From Gammaproteobacteria bacterium (GTDB taxonomy: Bacteria; Pseudomonadota; Gammaproteobacteria; Xanthomonadales; SZUA-36), in contig JAUIBE010000009.1 of NCBI GenBank assembly GCA_030428105.1, forward strand, positions 49,659 through 113,658: a DNA stretch of 64,000 bases. The letters run 5' to 3'. Every line of letters begins with the position of its first letter. Positions within the stretch are counted from its first letter, which is position 1. The position numbers and the translations under genes are program-made. This document shows, in pieces, positions 46,472 to 55,665 of the stretch. The notes beneath the pieces are model-generated. The model saw only the letters and a list, made by a program, of their open reading frames with translations. It had not been told where the DNA came from and ran no database searches.

Positions 46472-47481
46472 TGGCGGCTGAAGCGCAGAAAGTGCCCGCC
46501 GGCAAGCCGCCCATCCTCAGGATCAAGGACCTGAAGGTGAGCTTCGACACGCCCGATGGCGAGGTGCATGCGGTTACCGGGCTGGATTTCGAACTGGCCC
46601 ACGGCGAAACCCTGGCGATCGTCGGCGAATCAGGGTCTGGCAAAAGCCAGACCGCGATGGCCATCATGGGCCTGCTGGCGGAGAACGGCACCGCCTCCGG
46701 TGCGGCGATCTTCGATGACCAGGACCTGATGCAGCTCTCCCAGGACGAGCTTAACGAGGTGCGCGGCAAGGAAATCTCGATGATTTTCCAGGACCCGATG
46801 ACCGCACTGAACCCCTACCTCACCATCGAGAAGCAGATGATCGAGGTGATCATGCACCACCAGGGCCTGGGCCGCGAAGAGGCGCGGGCGCACGCGGTGG
46901 AAATGCTGCGCGCGGTGCGCATTGCCGACCCTGAAGAGCGCATCCACGACTACCCTCACCAGTACTCCGGCGGCATGCGCCAGCGTGTGCTGATTGCCAT
47001 GGGCCTGTTGTGCGAGCCGCAATTGCTGATTGCCGATGAGCCCACCACCGCGCTGGACGTGACCGTGCAGGCGCAGATCATTCACCTGATTGCCGAGCTG
47101 CGGCAGAAATCCAGCATGTCGATCATCATCATCACCCACGACCTGGCGGTGGTGGCCGATATTGCCGACCACATCATCGTGATGTACGCCGGGCAGATGG
47201 TGGAGCGCGGCACGGCGCGCGATATTTTCTACCGCCCGCAACACCCCTACACCCAGGGGCTGCTGCGCTCGGTGCCGCGCCTCGACCGCGTTGGTGGCAC
47301 TGCACTACAGGCGATTCCTGGCAACCCGCCCAACCCGGTTTCGGTGCCGGCCGGCTGCCGCTTCCGCGATCGCTGCGAGTTTGCCCAGGACGCCTGCAAA
47401 GAAGACCCGCCGCTGCGCGAAACCGACGATGGCCGCGCCAGCCGTTGCGTGCTGGAAATGGACCGCGAGGTGAGCCGGTGA
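46471..47481 (+). CDS. oppD: Oligopeptide ABC transporter ATP-binding protein OppD
   Basis: A 336-residue ABC ATPase. Walker A '[18 protein letters not shown]', Q-loop '[14 protein letters not shown]', signature '[15 protein letters not shown]', Walker B '[12 protein letters not shown]', His-switch '[10 protein letters not shown]', and the C-terminal oligopeptide-transporter extension with Cys cluster ('GCRFRDRC', 'C...C'). In OppDF-type transporters four Cys in this tail bind a [4Fe-4S] cluster; three or four candidates are seen here. Cytoplasmic, energises OppBC. Start overlaps the oppC stop. Confidence 0.94.
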   Translation: MAAEAQKVPAGKPPILRIKDLKVSFDTPDGEVHAVTGLDFELAHGETLAIVGESGSGKSQTAMAIMGLLAENGTASGAAIFDDQDLMQLSQDELNEVRGKEISMIFQDPMTALNPYLTIEKQMIEVIMHHQGLGREEARAHAVEMLRAVRIADPEERIHDYPHQYSGGMRQRVLIAMGLLCEPQLLIADEPTTALDVTVQAQIIHLIAELRQKSSMSIIIITHDLAVVADIADHIIVMYAGQMVERGTARDIFYRPQHPYTQGLLRSVPRLDRVGGTALQAIPGNPPNPVSVPAGCRFRDRCEFAQDACKEDPPLRETDDGRASRCVLEMDREVSR

Positions 47482-48548
47482 ACGCCGCGGCGAAGCCTCA
47501 AGCCAAGGGCCAGGCCAAAACGGAGGCGGCAGCGCCAGAGCGCAAACCGGTGCTGCGCGTGCAGGACCTGTCGGTGCATTTCAGCGACCACGTGGGCCAC
47601 CTGTTCAGCCGCACCACGCGAACGCTGAAGGCAGTGGAGGGCATTTCCTTTGAGCTGTACGGCGGCGAGACCCTGGGCATTGTCGGCGAATCGGGCAGCG
47701 GAAAATCCACCCTGGCGCGCGCCATCCTGGGGTTGGTGAAACCCCGCCGCGGTCGCGTGCTGTGGATGGGCGAAGACCTGGTGCAGCTTGAAGAAGAGGA
47801 AATGCGCGCCCGGCGCAAAGACATCCAGGTGGTGTTCCAGGACCCGGTGGCCTCGCTCAACCCGCGTATGACCGCCGGCGACATCATTGCCGAGCCGCTG
47901 CGCACCTTCTACCCGCACATGGCCAACCTGCAGGTGCAGGAACGCACCCGCGGAATGATGAAAATGGTCGGCCTGCTGCCCAACCAGATCAACCGCTACC
48001 CGCACGAATTCTCTGGCGGCCAGTGCCAGCGCATCAGCATTGCGCGCTCGCTGGTGCTGAATCCCAAGCTGATCATCTGCGACGAGCCGGTGAGCGCGCT
48101 GGATGTCTCCATCCAGGCGCAGATTGTGAACTTGCTGCGCAGCCTGCAGAAAAAACTGGGCCTGTCGCTGATCTTCATCGCCCACGATCTTTCAGTGGTG
48201 CGCCACATCAGCGACCGCATCCTGGTGATGTACATGGGCCGCGCCATGGAACTGGCGCAGCGCGACGACCTGTACCGCAAGCCGCTGCACCCCTACACCA
48301 ACGCCCTGATCAAGTCGGTGCCCATCCCAGACCCCGACCTGGCCCACGCCGCGCGGCGCGAGAACTGGCTGACCGGCGACATGCCTTCACCCTTCAACCC
48401 ACCTCCGGGCTGCGTGTTCCACACCCGCTGCCCCTATGCCGTAAACCGCTGCCACGCCGACATCCCCGCCCTACGCCGTCTGGAGCATGGAGACTGGGCC
48501 GCGTGCCACAGGGCAGAGGGGTTGGATTTAAGCGTGGGTGACGGCTGA
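47478..48548 (+). CDS. oppF: Oligopeptide ABC transporter ATP-binding protein OppF
   Basis: A 356-residue ABC ATPase. About 25 Ala/Lys-rich residues precede 'VLRVQDLSVHF'; then Walker A '[15 protein letters not shown]', Q-loop 'VFQDPVASLNPRMT', signature 'SGGQCQRISIARSL', Walker B 'LIICDEPVSALDVS', and the Cys-containing tail 'PPGCVFHTRCPYAVNRC'. GTG 47478 overlaps the oppD stop by 4 nt (GTGA). Last gene of the six-gene operon; a 701-bp repeat-filled gap follows. Confidence 0.94.
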   Translation: MNAAAKPQAKGQAKTEAAAPERKPVLRVQDLSVHFSDHVGHLFSRTTRTLKAVEGISFELYGGETLGIVGESGSGKSTLARAILGLVKPRRGRVLWMGEDLVQLEEEEMRARRKDIQVVFQDPVASLNPRMTAGDIIAEPLRTFYPHMANLQVQERTRGMMKMVGLLPNQINRYPHEFSGGQCQRISIARSLVLNPKLIICDEPVSALDVSIQAQIVNLLRSLQKKLGLSLIFIAHDLSVVRHISDRILVMYMGRAMELAQRDDLYRKPLHPYTNALIKSVPIPDPDLAHAARRENWLTGDMPSPFNPPPGCVFHTRCPYAVNRCHADIPALRRLEHGDWAACHRAEGLDLSVGDG

Positions 48549-48612
48549 AGAGGCGGGTTGCCACTCCGCCATCCCGGAAACGCGGCTGGTGTAGAGCGCG
48601 TAACAGCGAAAT

Positions 48613-48935
48613 CGTCATCCCGGAATTTCGAATAGAAATATCCGGGACCCACCGGCTGAATAGAAGCGTCACCTGAGTGGCACAGACGTGGCCGCCCCAA
48701 CCAGGGGTTTCACCCGCGTGTCTGCTTGAATGGCCTCAAGGCTCACCCGAAGTTTCACTTCTAACTTGCCTTGGCCTACCCGCTCAGCTCGTTGCGTTTT
48801 GTGGGCGCGGCCATACAGCATGTCCCTATGCTGGATGGCCTAACCGGGCGTCCCTGCCCGGTTGCCCAGTCTCTACACTCCCTGAGCGGCATCCAAGCTT
48901 AAGGCCACGGGGTAAAACCCCTGGTTGTGTCGGCC
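48613..48935 (+). repeat. 323-bp mosaic intergenic repeat, copy 2 (type II)
   Basis: Same structure as 32700-33022. Head hairpin 48613-48653 with inner stem ATTTC/GAAAT (different from copy 1 but still paired), body with two stem-loops at 48809-48863 (CAGCAT-GTCCCT-ATGCTG inside GGCCAT/ATGGCC, then AACCGGGC-GTCCCT-GCCCGGTT) and the same end CCCCTGGTTGTGTCGGCC. A partial head (ATCCCGGAAACGCGG) lies at 48569-48584. Part of the 701-bp gene-free stretch after oppF. Confidence 0.9.
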
Positions 48936-48944
48936 TGGGAGGCG

Positions 48945-49142
48945 CATGCGTTTCAAGCCGCGGGATGGGGTGCTTCTTTCGCGACCTTAAATCACAGGGA
49001 CGTGATTTAAGAGCTACATGGACGTACTTGCGCGTGTCGTGGAAGGAGCACCCCTCCCGCGGCTCCACCTGTGCCATCCATACAACGCTTCTGCTCAGCC
49101 GGTGGGTCCCGGATAGGCCTACTCGGCCTTCCGGGATGACGG
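48945..49142 (-). repeat. Type-I mosaic intergenic repeat, inverted copy
   Basis: Read on the minus strand: a CCCGGA head hairpin (49101-49142; inner stem GGCC/GGCC, loop GAGTA), a body 'GGCTGAGCAGAAG...GGAGGGGTGCTCC', then a double hairpin (TAC-GTCCAT-GTA and CTTAAATCAC-GTCCCT-GTGATTTAAG, 48986-49026) and a tail with 'GCACCCC' and 'CGCATGCGCCT'. It aligns along its length with 52254-52443 and, without the central hairpins, with 22188-22310. It meets the type-II copy end to end. A fragment at about 49146-49168 repeats the head again. Confidence 0.85.
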
Positions 49143-49249
49143 TAGGTGGCCTTCCAGGATGACGGGATCGCCCGATCAGCCAGCTTCAATTCCAAATCCC
49201 TTGGGCGAAAGGTAAGATGCAGCCCTGAATTCCCATTGAAGGAAAAGCA

Positions 49250-49897
49250 ATGAACCACACCCGTTTTGCGAAGACCTGCCGCGCGGTTGCGTGCCTGTTG
49301 ATGGTTGCGATGCTGGCTGGCTGCGCGCAGACCCAGACGGTGGATAGCTGGCGCAACGAGGGCGCCACGGCGCACAAGCCGAAGAAAGTGGCGGTGATTG
49401 TGGCCTTCCCCGATGCGCTGATGCGCCAGGCGGCTGAAATGGACATGGCGAAAATCCTTCAGAAGAAGGGCATTCCCGCGGTGGCTGCCAGCACCATGCC
49501 GGGTTTGAGTGGTGGCATTCGCGGCAAGATTGATACCGAAAAAGTAGGCGAAATTCTCAAGCGCGATGGCGCTGACGCGGTGCTGGTTTCCTTCTACAGC
49601 GGTGGCGGTCGTTCCGGCGATTACGTGCGCTCTGGCTACTGGGCACGCTACGAGGGCACCGGCGTGGGCTACGGCTGGGCTGAGCCTTACTTCGTGGATG
49701 TTTACAGCGTGCAACACGGCGAAGACCCGGTGGATTTCCAGATCCAGGTGTTGATTGAAACCACCTACGTCGACCTGGAATCAGAAGTGGCCATCTGGCG
49801 CATTGTCACCCAGACCAAGGACATCGAGCACACCGACACGGCGCGCAACATTGCCAACCGCTCGGCGGCCGAAATTGCCGCGCTTGGGCTGAAGTAA
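49250..49897 (+). CDS. Lipoprotein of unknown function (DUF4136-like)
   Basis: A 215-residue lipoprotein: signal with lipobox 'MLAGCAQTQ' (C25). The mature part starts 'TVDSWRNEGATAHKPKKVAVIVAF', then 'DALMRQAAEMDMAKILQKKG', a Gly-rich loop (about 130-145) and 'DLESEVAIWRIVTQTKDIEH', ending 'IANRSAAEIAALGLK'. The pattern resembles small lipoproteins that bind other envelope proteins (DUF4136-type), but the assignment is weak. It has an RBS (AAGGA) and stands alone, 22 bp before rsmG, possibly co-transcribed. Confidence 0.65.
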   Translation: MNHTRFAKTCRAVACLLMVAMLAGCAQTQTVDSWRNEGATAHKPKKVAVIVAFPDALMRQAAEMDMAKILQKKGIPAVAASTMPGLSGGIRGKIDTEKVGEILKRDGADAVLVSFYSGGGRSGDYVRSGYWARYEGTGVGYGWAEPYFVDVYSVQHGEDPVDFQIQVLIETTYVDLESEVAIWRIVTQTKDIEHTDTARNIANRSAAEIAALGLK

Positions 49898-49919
49898 GCT
49901 AAAAAGCAGCGGCACAGGC

Positions 49920-50567
49920 ATGCACGAAGGGTTGCTCGCAGGCCTGGCGGCGCTCAGGCGCGGGGCAGCCGAAGGCCTGACGTGGCCGGATGCCTCGGGC
50001 GACGAGGCACGCGCTGCGCAGCTGGAGGCGTACCTTTCCGAGCTGCAGCGCTGGAACAAGGCTTACAACCTAACCGCCATCACCGAGCCCGGCGAAATGG
50101 TGGTGCGTCACCTGCTGGATTCGCTTTCCATTGCCCCATGGGTGCACGGCCGCGCCCTGGACGTGGGCACCGGCGCCGGCCTGCCGGCCATTCCGCTGGC
50201 CATCATGGACCCGGAGCTGGATATGACCGCGCTGGACCGCACCGCGAAGAAGGTGCGCTTCATGCAACACGTTGTGCGCCACCTGAACCTGCAAAACGTG
50301 GAGTCCGTGCACACCCGCGTCGAGGAGTACACCTCGCTGGCGCCGTTCGACACCGTGATCAGCCGGGCCTTTGCCTCGATCAGTGATTTCGCCAACGCCA
50401 GCCGCCATTTGCTGGGCCCGCGCAGCCGCCTGCTGGCGATGAAAGGCCAGCGCCCGGATGAAGAACTGGAGGCCTTGCCAGGCTGGATCGAGGTGGAAGC
50501 GGTGGAAAAACTTGCGGTGCCGGGATTGCATGCCGAACGCCACCTCGTCATTATGTCCCTCACCTGA
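49920..50567 (+). CDS. rsmG: 16S rRNA (guanine527-N7)-methyltransferase
   Basis: A 215-residue SAM enzyme that methylates G527 of 16S rRNA (GidB). Typical 'LQRWNKAYNLTAITEPGEMV' (about 42-61), 'HLLDSLSIAPWV', motif I 'ALDVGTGAGLPAIPLAI' (79-95), 'LDRTAKKVRFMQHV' and 'VISRAFASISDF'. Normal length. Precedes parAB, the usual order near chromosome origins; gidA/mnmG is not adjacent here. Confidence 0.95.
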   Translation: MHEGLLAGLAALRRGAAEGLTWPDASGDEARAAQLEAYLSELQRWNKAYNLTAITEPGEMVVRHLLDSLSIAPWVHGRALDVGTGAGLPAIPLAIMDPELDMTALDRTAKKVRFMQHVVRHLNLQNVESVHTRVEEYTSLAPFDTVISRAFASISDFANASRHLLGPRSRLLAMKGQRPDEELEALPGWIEVEAVEKLAVPGLHAERHLVIMSLT

Positions 50568-50597
50568 ACGACCCGGACTTCCAGGCTACCTTAGCCA

Positions 50598-51377
50598 ATG
50601 ACTGCCAGAATCATCGCCGTCGCCAACCAGAAAGGCGGCGTCGGAAAAACCACAACCTGCGTCAACCTCGCGGCCGCGTTTGCGACCATGCGCAGCCGCG
50701 TGCTGCTGATTGACCTCGACCCGCAGGCCAACGCCACCACCGGTTGCGGCATTGACCCGCGCAAGTTGGTGGCCTCCACCTGCGAAGTGCTGATGGGCGA
50801 GCGCCCGGTCACCGGCACGGTGCTGAAGCCCGGCGAAATCGGCCTCGACCTGCTGCCCGGCAGCGCCGACCTGACGGCGGCCGAGATGTTCCTGATGCAG
50901 GAAGACGAGCGCGAGTATGCGCTCAAGCGCGCGCTGGCCCCGGTGCTGCAGAACTACGACTGGATTTTCATCGACTGCCCGCCATCGCTGAACATGCTGA
51001 CCCTGAATGCGTTGTCGGTGGCTGATGGCCTGCTGATCCCGATGCAGTGCGAGTACTACGCGCTGGAAGGTTTGACCGCGCTGGTCAACACGGTGGAGCA
51101 GGTGCGCTCGTCGGTAAACCCGGGCCTGCAGATCGAGGGCCTGGTGCGCACCATGTATGATCCGCGCAATAACCTTTCGGGCGCGGTTTCCGAGCAACTG
51201 ATCGAGGCGTTTGGCGACAAGGTTTACCGCACCCTGATTCCGCGTAATGTGCGGGTGGCCGAATCTCCCAGCTATGGCCTGCCGGTGTTGATGTACGACC
51301 CGGCCTGCCAGGGCGCCACCGCGTACAAGGCGCTGGCCGGCGAAATGCTGCGCCGCACAGCCAACCAGGCACAATAA
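50598..51377 (+). CDS. parA: Chromosome partitioning ATPase ParA (Soj)
   Basis: A 259-residue Walker ATPase for chromosome segregation. Deviant Walker A 'NQKGGVGKTTTCVNL' (K11-T19), 'LLIDLDPQANATTGCGI', 'FIDCPPSLNMLTLNAL' and 'YYALEGLTALVNTVEQV'. No N-terminal DNA-binding domain, so chromosomal rather than plasmid P1-type ParA. ATG 50598, 30 bp after rsmG; parB starts 3 bp after its stop. Confidence 0.96.
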   Translation: MTARIIAVANQKGGVGKTTTCVNLAAAFATMRSRVLLIDLDPQANATTGCGIDPRKLVASTCEVLMGERPVTGTVLKPGEIGLDLLPGSADLTAAEMFLMQEDEREYALKRALAPVLQNYDWIFIDCPPSLNMLTLNALSVADGLLIPMQCEYYALEGLTALVNTVEQVRSSVNPGLQIEGLVRTMYDPRNNLSGAVSEQLIEAFGDKVYRTLIPRNVRVAESPSYGLPVLMYDPACQGATAYKALAGEMLRRTANQAQ

Positions 51378-51380
51378 ATT

Positions 51381-52253
51381 ATGGCGACACGAAAAAAACC
51401 CGTCCTTGGCCGCAACCTGTCTTCCATGCTGAGCCAGAGCACGCTCAAACAGATGGAAGAGAAAAAAGGTGATTCGCTGCGCGAACTGCCGGTGGAATAC
51501 ATCCAGCCCGGTCGCTACCAGCCGCGCTCGGTGTTCGACGAGGATCGCCTGCAGGAACTGGCCGACTCCATCCGCGCCCAGGGCGTGGTGCAGCCGGTGG
51601 TGGTGCGCAAGATTGGCGATGGCAAGTATGAGTTGATTGCCGGCGAGCGCCGCTGGCGCGCGGCGCAGATTGCCGGGCTGCACGAGGTGCCGGCGGTGAT
51701 CCGCGATGTTTCCGACGAGGCCACCGTGGCCATGTCGCTTATCGAGAACATCCAGCGCGAAGACCTGAATCCGCTGGAAGAGGCTGCCGCCCTCAAGCGC
51801 CTGATCGAAGAATTCTCCATGACCCACCAGCAGGCTGCCGATGCCGTGGGCCGCTCGCGCGCCTCGGTTTCCAACCTGCTGCGCCTGCTGGAACTGGCGC
51901 AGGAAGTCAAAGACATGGTCGACGCGCGCCTGCTGGAAATGGGCCACGCCCGCGCGCTGCTCTCGCTGCCCGAGGAACTGCAGCAACAGGCCGCCCGCGA
52001 AGTGATCAACGGCAAGCTTTCAGTGCGCGAAACCGAGGCGCTGGTGCGCCGCCTGCAAAGCGGCGGTGGCAAACCCAAACCGCCGGCCCGCCCCGACGCC
52101 GATATCCTCAAGCTGCAAAACCTGATGGAAGAAACCCTGGGCGCGCGCGTGCGCATCCAGCACCAATCATCCGGCAAGGGCAAGCTGACCATCAGCTACC
52201 ACAGCGCCGACGAATTCCAGGGCATCCTCGACCGCCTCAAAATCAAAACCTAA
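51381..52253 (+). CDS. parB: Chromosome partitioning protein ParB (Spo0J)
   Basis: A 290-residue parS-binding CTPase. N-terminal 'LPVEYIQPGRYQPRS', arginine-rich 'LIAGERRWRAAQIAG' (GERRWR 88-93) and 'ENIQREDLNPLEEA' (122-135) form the CTP-binding ParB/Srx fold; HTH around 147-170 ('MTHQQAADAVGRSRASVSNL'); C-terminal dimer domain 'KLTISYHSADEFQGIL'. Loads at parS sites near oriC and works with ParA. No good parS was found in the window. A CCCGGA repeat begins at the very next base after its stop. Confidence 0.96.
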   Translation: MATRKKPVLGRNLSSMLSQSTLKQMEEKKGDSLRELPVEYIQPGRYQPRSVFDEDRLQELADSIRAQGVVQPVVVRKIGDGKYELIAGERRWRAAQIAGLHEVPAVIRDVSDEATVAMSLIENIQREDLNPLEEAAALKRLIEEFSMTHQQAADAVGRSRASVSNLLRLLELAQEVKDMVDARLLEMGHARALLSLPEELQQQAAREVINGKLSVRETEALVRRLQSGGGKPKPPARPDADILKLQNLMEETLGARVRIQHQSSGKGKLTISYHSADEFQGILDRLKIKT

Positions 52254-52443
52254 CGTCATCCCGGAAGCGCGAGTAGCGCTATCCGGGACCCACCCGATGA
52301 ACAGAAGAGGCAATACGTGGCTGCGGAAGGGGTATGCCCACCCGCGACACGCATAAATACATCCCTGTAGCTCTTAAAATACGTCCTGTATTTTAAGGTC
52401 GCAGGGGGAGCACCCCGCCTCGCAGCCTGTAACGCCGGTGCCT
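52254..52443 (+). repeat. Type-I mosaic intergenic repeat, direct copy
   Basis: Begins immediately after the parB stop. Head hairpin 52254-52294 (inner stem AGCGC/GCGCT, loop GAGTA), body, then a double hairpin at 52358-52397 (TAC-ATCCCT-GTA and CTTAAAATAC-GTCCT-GTATTTTAAG) and a tail with 'GGGAGCACCCCG'. Aligns with the inverted copy at 48945-49142. It occupies half of the 385-bp gap before atpI. Confidence 0.85.
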
Positions 52444-52447
52444 AGTG

Positions 52448-52541
52448 GTTGGCACAGGGATGTGCCAACGCGGAGCGCGAGGCCACAGAAACCACGCTTT
52501 TTGTGGCCGAGATGCAAGCAGACCAGGAAGGTCTGTCTTGC
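52448..52541 (+). repeat. Cluster of three hairpins before atpI
   Basis: GTTGGCAC-AGGGAT-GTGCCAAC (52448-52469; the loop is the reverse complement of ATCCCT), GGCCACA...TGTGGCC (52481-52508), and GCAAGCAGACC-AGGAA-GGTCTGTCTTGC (52514-52541). They lie in the leader region of the ATP synthase operon; a promoter was not resolved. Confidence 0.7.
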
Positions 52542-52638
52542 TCATCAATTCAGTGATAGAATGCGCGGTCTTTGGCCGCGCTTCGTCCGAGGGAACCATT
52601 TTGGGGCGAAAACGGCCATCGCAGGAAGGTGTACGCAG

Positions 52639-53067
52639 GTGCCTGGCGACCATCCCGAAACTGCGGCCATAGCGGCCGAGAGGGAAATTTCCCGCGTAGT
52701 GCAGAAGCTGCGAAGCGGTTTGCGAATCCAGTCTACGGTTTCGCTGGTGCTGGCTGCGCTTCTGCTGGCGGTAAGCCCGGTGGCGGCGAGTTCGTCGTTC
52801 TTCGGGAGCCTTGCGGTTTACCTTCCAGGCCTGATGTTCACCGTGTTAACCATGCGCAAGCTGGGTGGCGACACGGGGGCATTTTTACGAACGGCAACGC
52901 TGGCCGAGTTCGGCAAGTTGTTGCTCACCGGGGTGCTGTGCGCGCTGGTCTTCGTGTTCGTAAAGCCGCTGATGGCGGGGTATTTTTTCCTCGGCATGAT
53001 GGTGACATTGGCGACCGGCTGGTTCGTATTGATACGCGCGTTCAGCCAACCGCAAATTGGGCCCTGA
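52639..53067 (+). CDS. atpI: ATP synthase assembly-factor protein AtpI
   Basis: A 142-residue protein with about four hydrophobic helices ('STVSLVLAALLLAVSPVAAS', 'GSLAVYLPGLMFTVL', 'FGKLLLTGVLCALVFVFV', 'YFFLGMMVTLATGWFVLI'). The position in front of atpB and the 'R....RLGGD...FLR....EF.K' pattern identify AtpI, which aids c-ring assembly and Mg transport. GTG 52639 follows AGGAAGG; earlier in-frame starts run through the upstream repeat. First gene of the atp operon. Confidence 0.87.
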   Translation: MPGDHPETAAIAAEREISRVVQKLRSGLRIQSTVSLVLAALLLAVSPVAASSSFFGSLAVYLPGLMFTVLTMRKLGGDTGAFLRTATLAEFGKLLLTGVLCALVFVFVKPLMAGYFFLGMMVTLATGWFVLIRAFSQPQIGP

Positions 53068-53128
53068 AAACACTTGATTTAGACGAATTCATACCCACAT
53101 TGCCGCTGGGCATTTGGGTATCGCGTAA

Positions 53129-54202
<1,074 letters not shown>

Positions 54203-54226
54203 ATCTTTAGCAAGACCTTTTATTAA

Positions 54227-54508
<282 letters not shown>

Positions 54509-54525
54509 GCACTGCGCTTGTTGAA

Positions 54526-54563
54526 TGGGTCCCGGATAAGCCTGTTCGGCTTTCCGGGATGAC
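54526..54563 (-). repeat. CCCGGA hairpin repeat between atpE and atpF
   Basis: Minimal copy without a body, minus orientation: outer TCCCGGA/TCCGGGA-type stem, inner AAGCC/GGCTT stem with loop GAACA. It lies in the atpE-atpF spacer, so it is transcribed as part of the operon mRNA just after the most highly translated cistron. Confidence 0.85.
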
Positions 54564-54603
54564 CTGAGACAGGTGCGAACCGCCATATAACAGAGGTACC
54601 GGC

Positions 54604-55074
54604 ATGAATCTCAATGCCACATTAATACTGCAGTCGATAGCCATGATGATCTTCGTGTGGTTCTGCATGAAGTTCATCTGGCCACCGTTGCTGAAGGCCA
54701 TGGACGAGCGCCGCGAGCGCATCGCCGAAGGCCTGGCAGCATCCGACCGCGCGGAAAAGGCCCTGGAAGAAGCAAAATCCAAGGCTGATGACGAGCTGAA
54801 GGAAGCACGCAACAAGGCTCAGCAGATTGTCGAGCAGGCCAACCAGCGCCACTCGCAGATCCTCGACCAGGCCAAGGATGACGCCAACGCTGAAAAGCAG
54901 CGTTCGGTTTCCTCGGCCGAGGCCGAAATTGCCCAGGCCGCCAACCAGGCACGCGAAGAACTGCGCGCCGCGGTGGCAGCCCTGGCAGTTAAAGGCGCTT
55001 CGAAGATTCTCGAGAAAGAAGTCGACGAGAACACCCACCGCGAACTCCTGGACAAGTTGATCCAGGAAATCTGA
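54604..55074 (+). CDS. atpF: ATP synthase F0 subunit b
   Basis: A 156-residue subunit b: an N-terminal membrane helix ('[20 protein letters not shown]', 6-25), then a long charged coiled coil (about 30-150) with '[24 protein letters not shown]'. Same length as E. coli b. It is the peripheral stalk linking subunit a to delta. ATG 54604 is 95 bp after atpE, longer than usual because of the inserted repeat; atpH follows by 14 bp. Confidence 0.95.
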   Translation: MNLNATLILQSIAMMIFVWFCMKFIWPPLLKAMDERRERIAEGLAASDRAEKALEEAKSKADDELKEARNKAQQIVEQANQRHSQILDQAKDDANAEKQRSVSSAEAEIAQAANQAREELRAAVAALAVKGASKILEKEVDENTHRELLDKLIQEI

Positions 55075-55088
55075 GTGAGTGAACTGAC

Positions 55089-55625
55089 ATGAGCGCGCTG
55101 ACCACACTTGCACGTCCCTACGCCAAGGCGGCATTCCAGCTGGCCCAGTCGGCCAATGCACTGCCGGCATGGGATTCCATGCTGTCACTGGCAGCTGAAA
55201 TTGCCAGCGATAGCGCCGTGGCGCCGTTGCTGGAAAGCCCCCACGTAAGCGAGGCGCAGGCCTTGTCGCTGATTGCGGATTCCGCTGGCGACCATATTGA
55301 CGATCGCTTCCGCGGCTTCCTCTCGGTGCTGGCGGAAAACGACCGCCTGCCGTTGCTGGGCGAGATCTCGAAGATCTATGCACGCCTGCGGCAAGAGGCC
55401 GAGCGTCGCCTGGTGGCCCGCGTGGTCTCGGCGGTGGGGCTGAGCGACGACCAGTCGCAGCGCCTTACCAGCGCCTTGTCGAAGCGCTTCGATGCCGAAG
55501 TGGAACTGCAGAACGAAATTGACCCGAACGTGATTGGCGGAGCCGTGATCTACGCCGGTGACCAGGTCATTGATGGCTCGCTGAAGGGCCGCCTGAAGAA
55601 ATTGGAGCAGAGCCTCGCGTCCTGA
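55089..55625 (+). CDS. atpH: ATP synthase F1 subunit delta
   Basis: A 178-residue subunit delta: N-terminal six-helix region 'TLARPYAKAAFQLAQ' and 'FRGFLSVLAENDRLPLLGEI', and C-terminal 'VEL..EIDPNVIGGAVIYAGDQVIDGSLKGRLKKL', which binds subunit b. Length as in E. coli (177). ATG 55089, 14 bp after atpF. Confidence 0.95.
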   Translation: MSALTTLARPYAKAAFQLAQSANALPAWDSMLSLAAEIASDSAVAPLLESPHVSEAQALSLIADSAGDHIDDRFRGFLSVLAENDRLPLLGEISKIYARLRQEAERRLVARVVSAVGLSDDQSQRLTSALSKRFDAEVELQNEIDPNVIGGAVIYAGDQVIDGSLKGRLKKLEQSLAS

Positions 55626-55665
55626 TGGCGCGCTGGCAGGCCAAAGCGAATAACTGGAAAACACC

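Noticed and set aside
52534..52562. Possible sigma-70 promoter (TGTCTT, 17 bp, TAGAAT) ahead of atpI
   Set aside because: The -35 element is poor and overlaps a hairpin arm; not strong enough to annotate.
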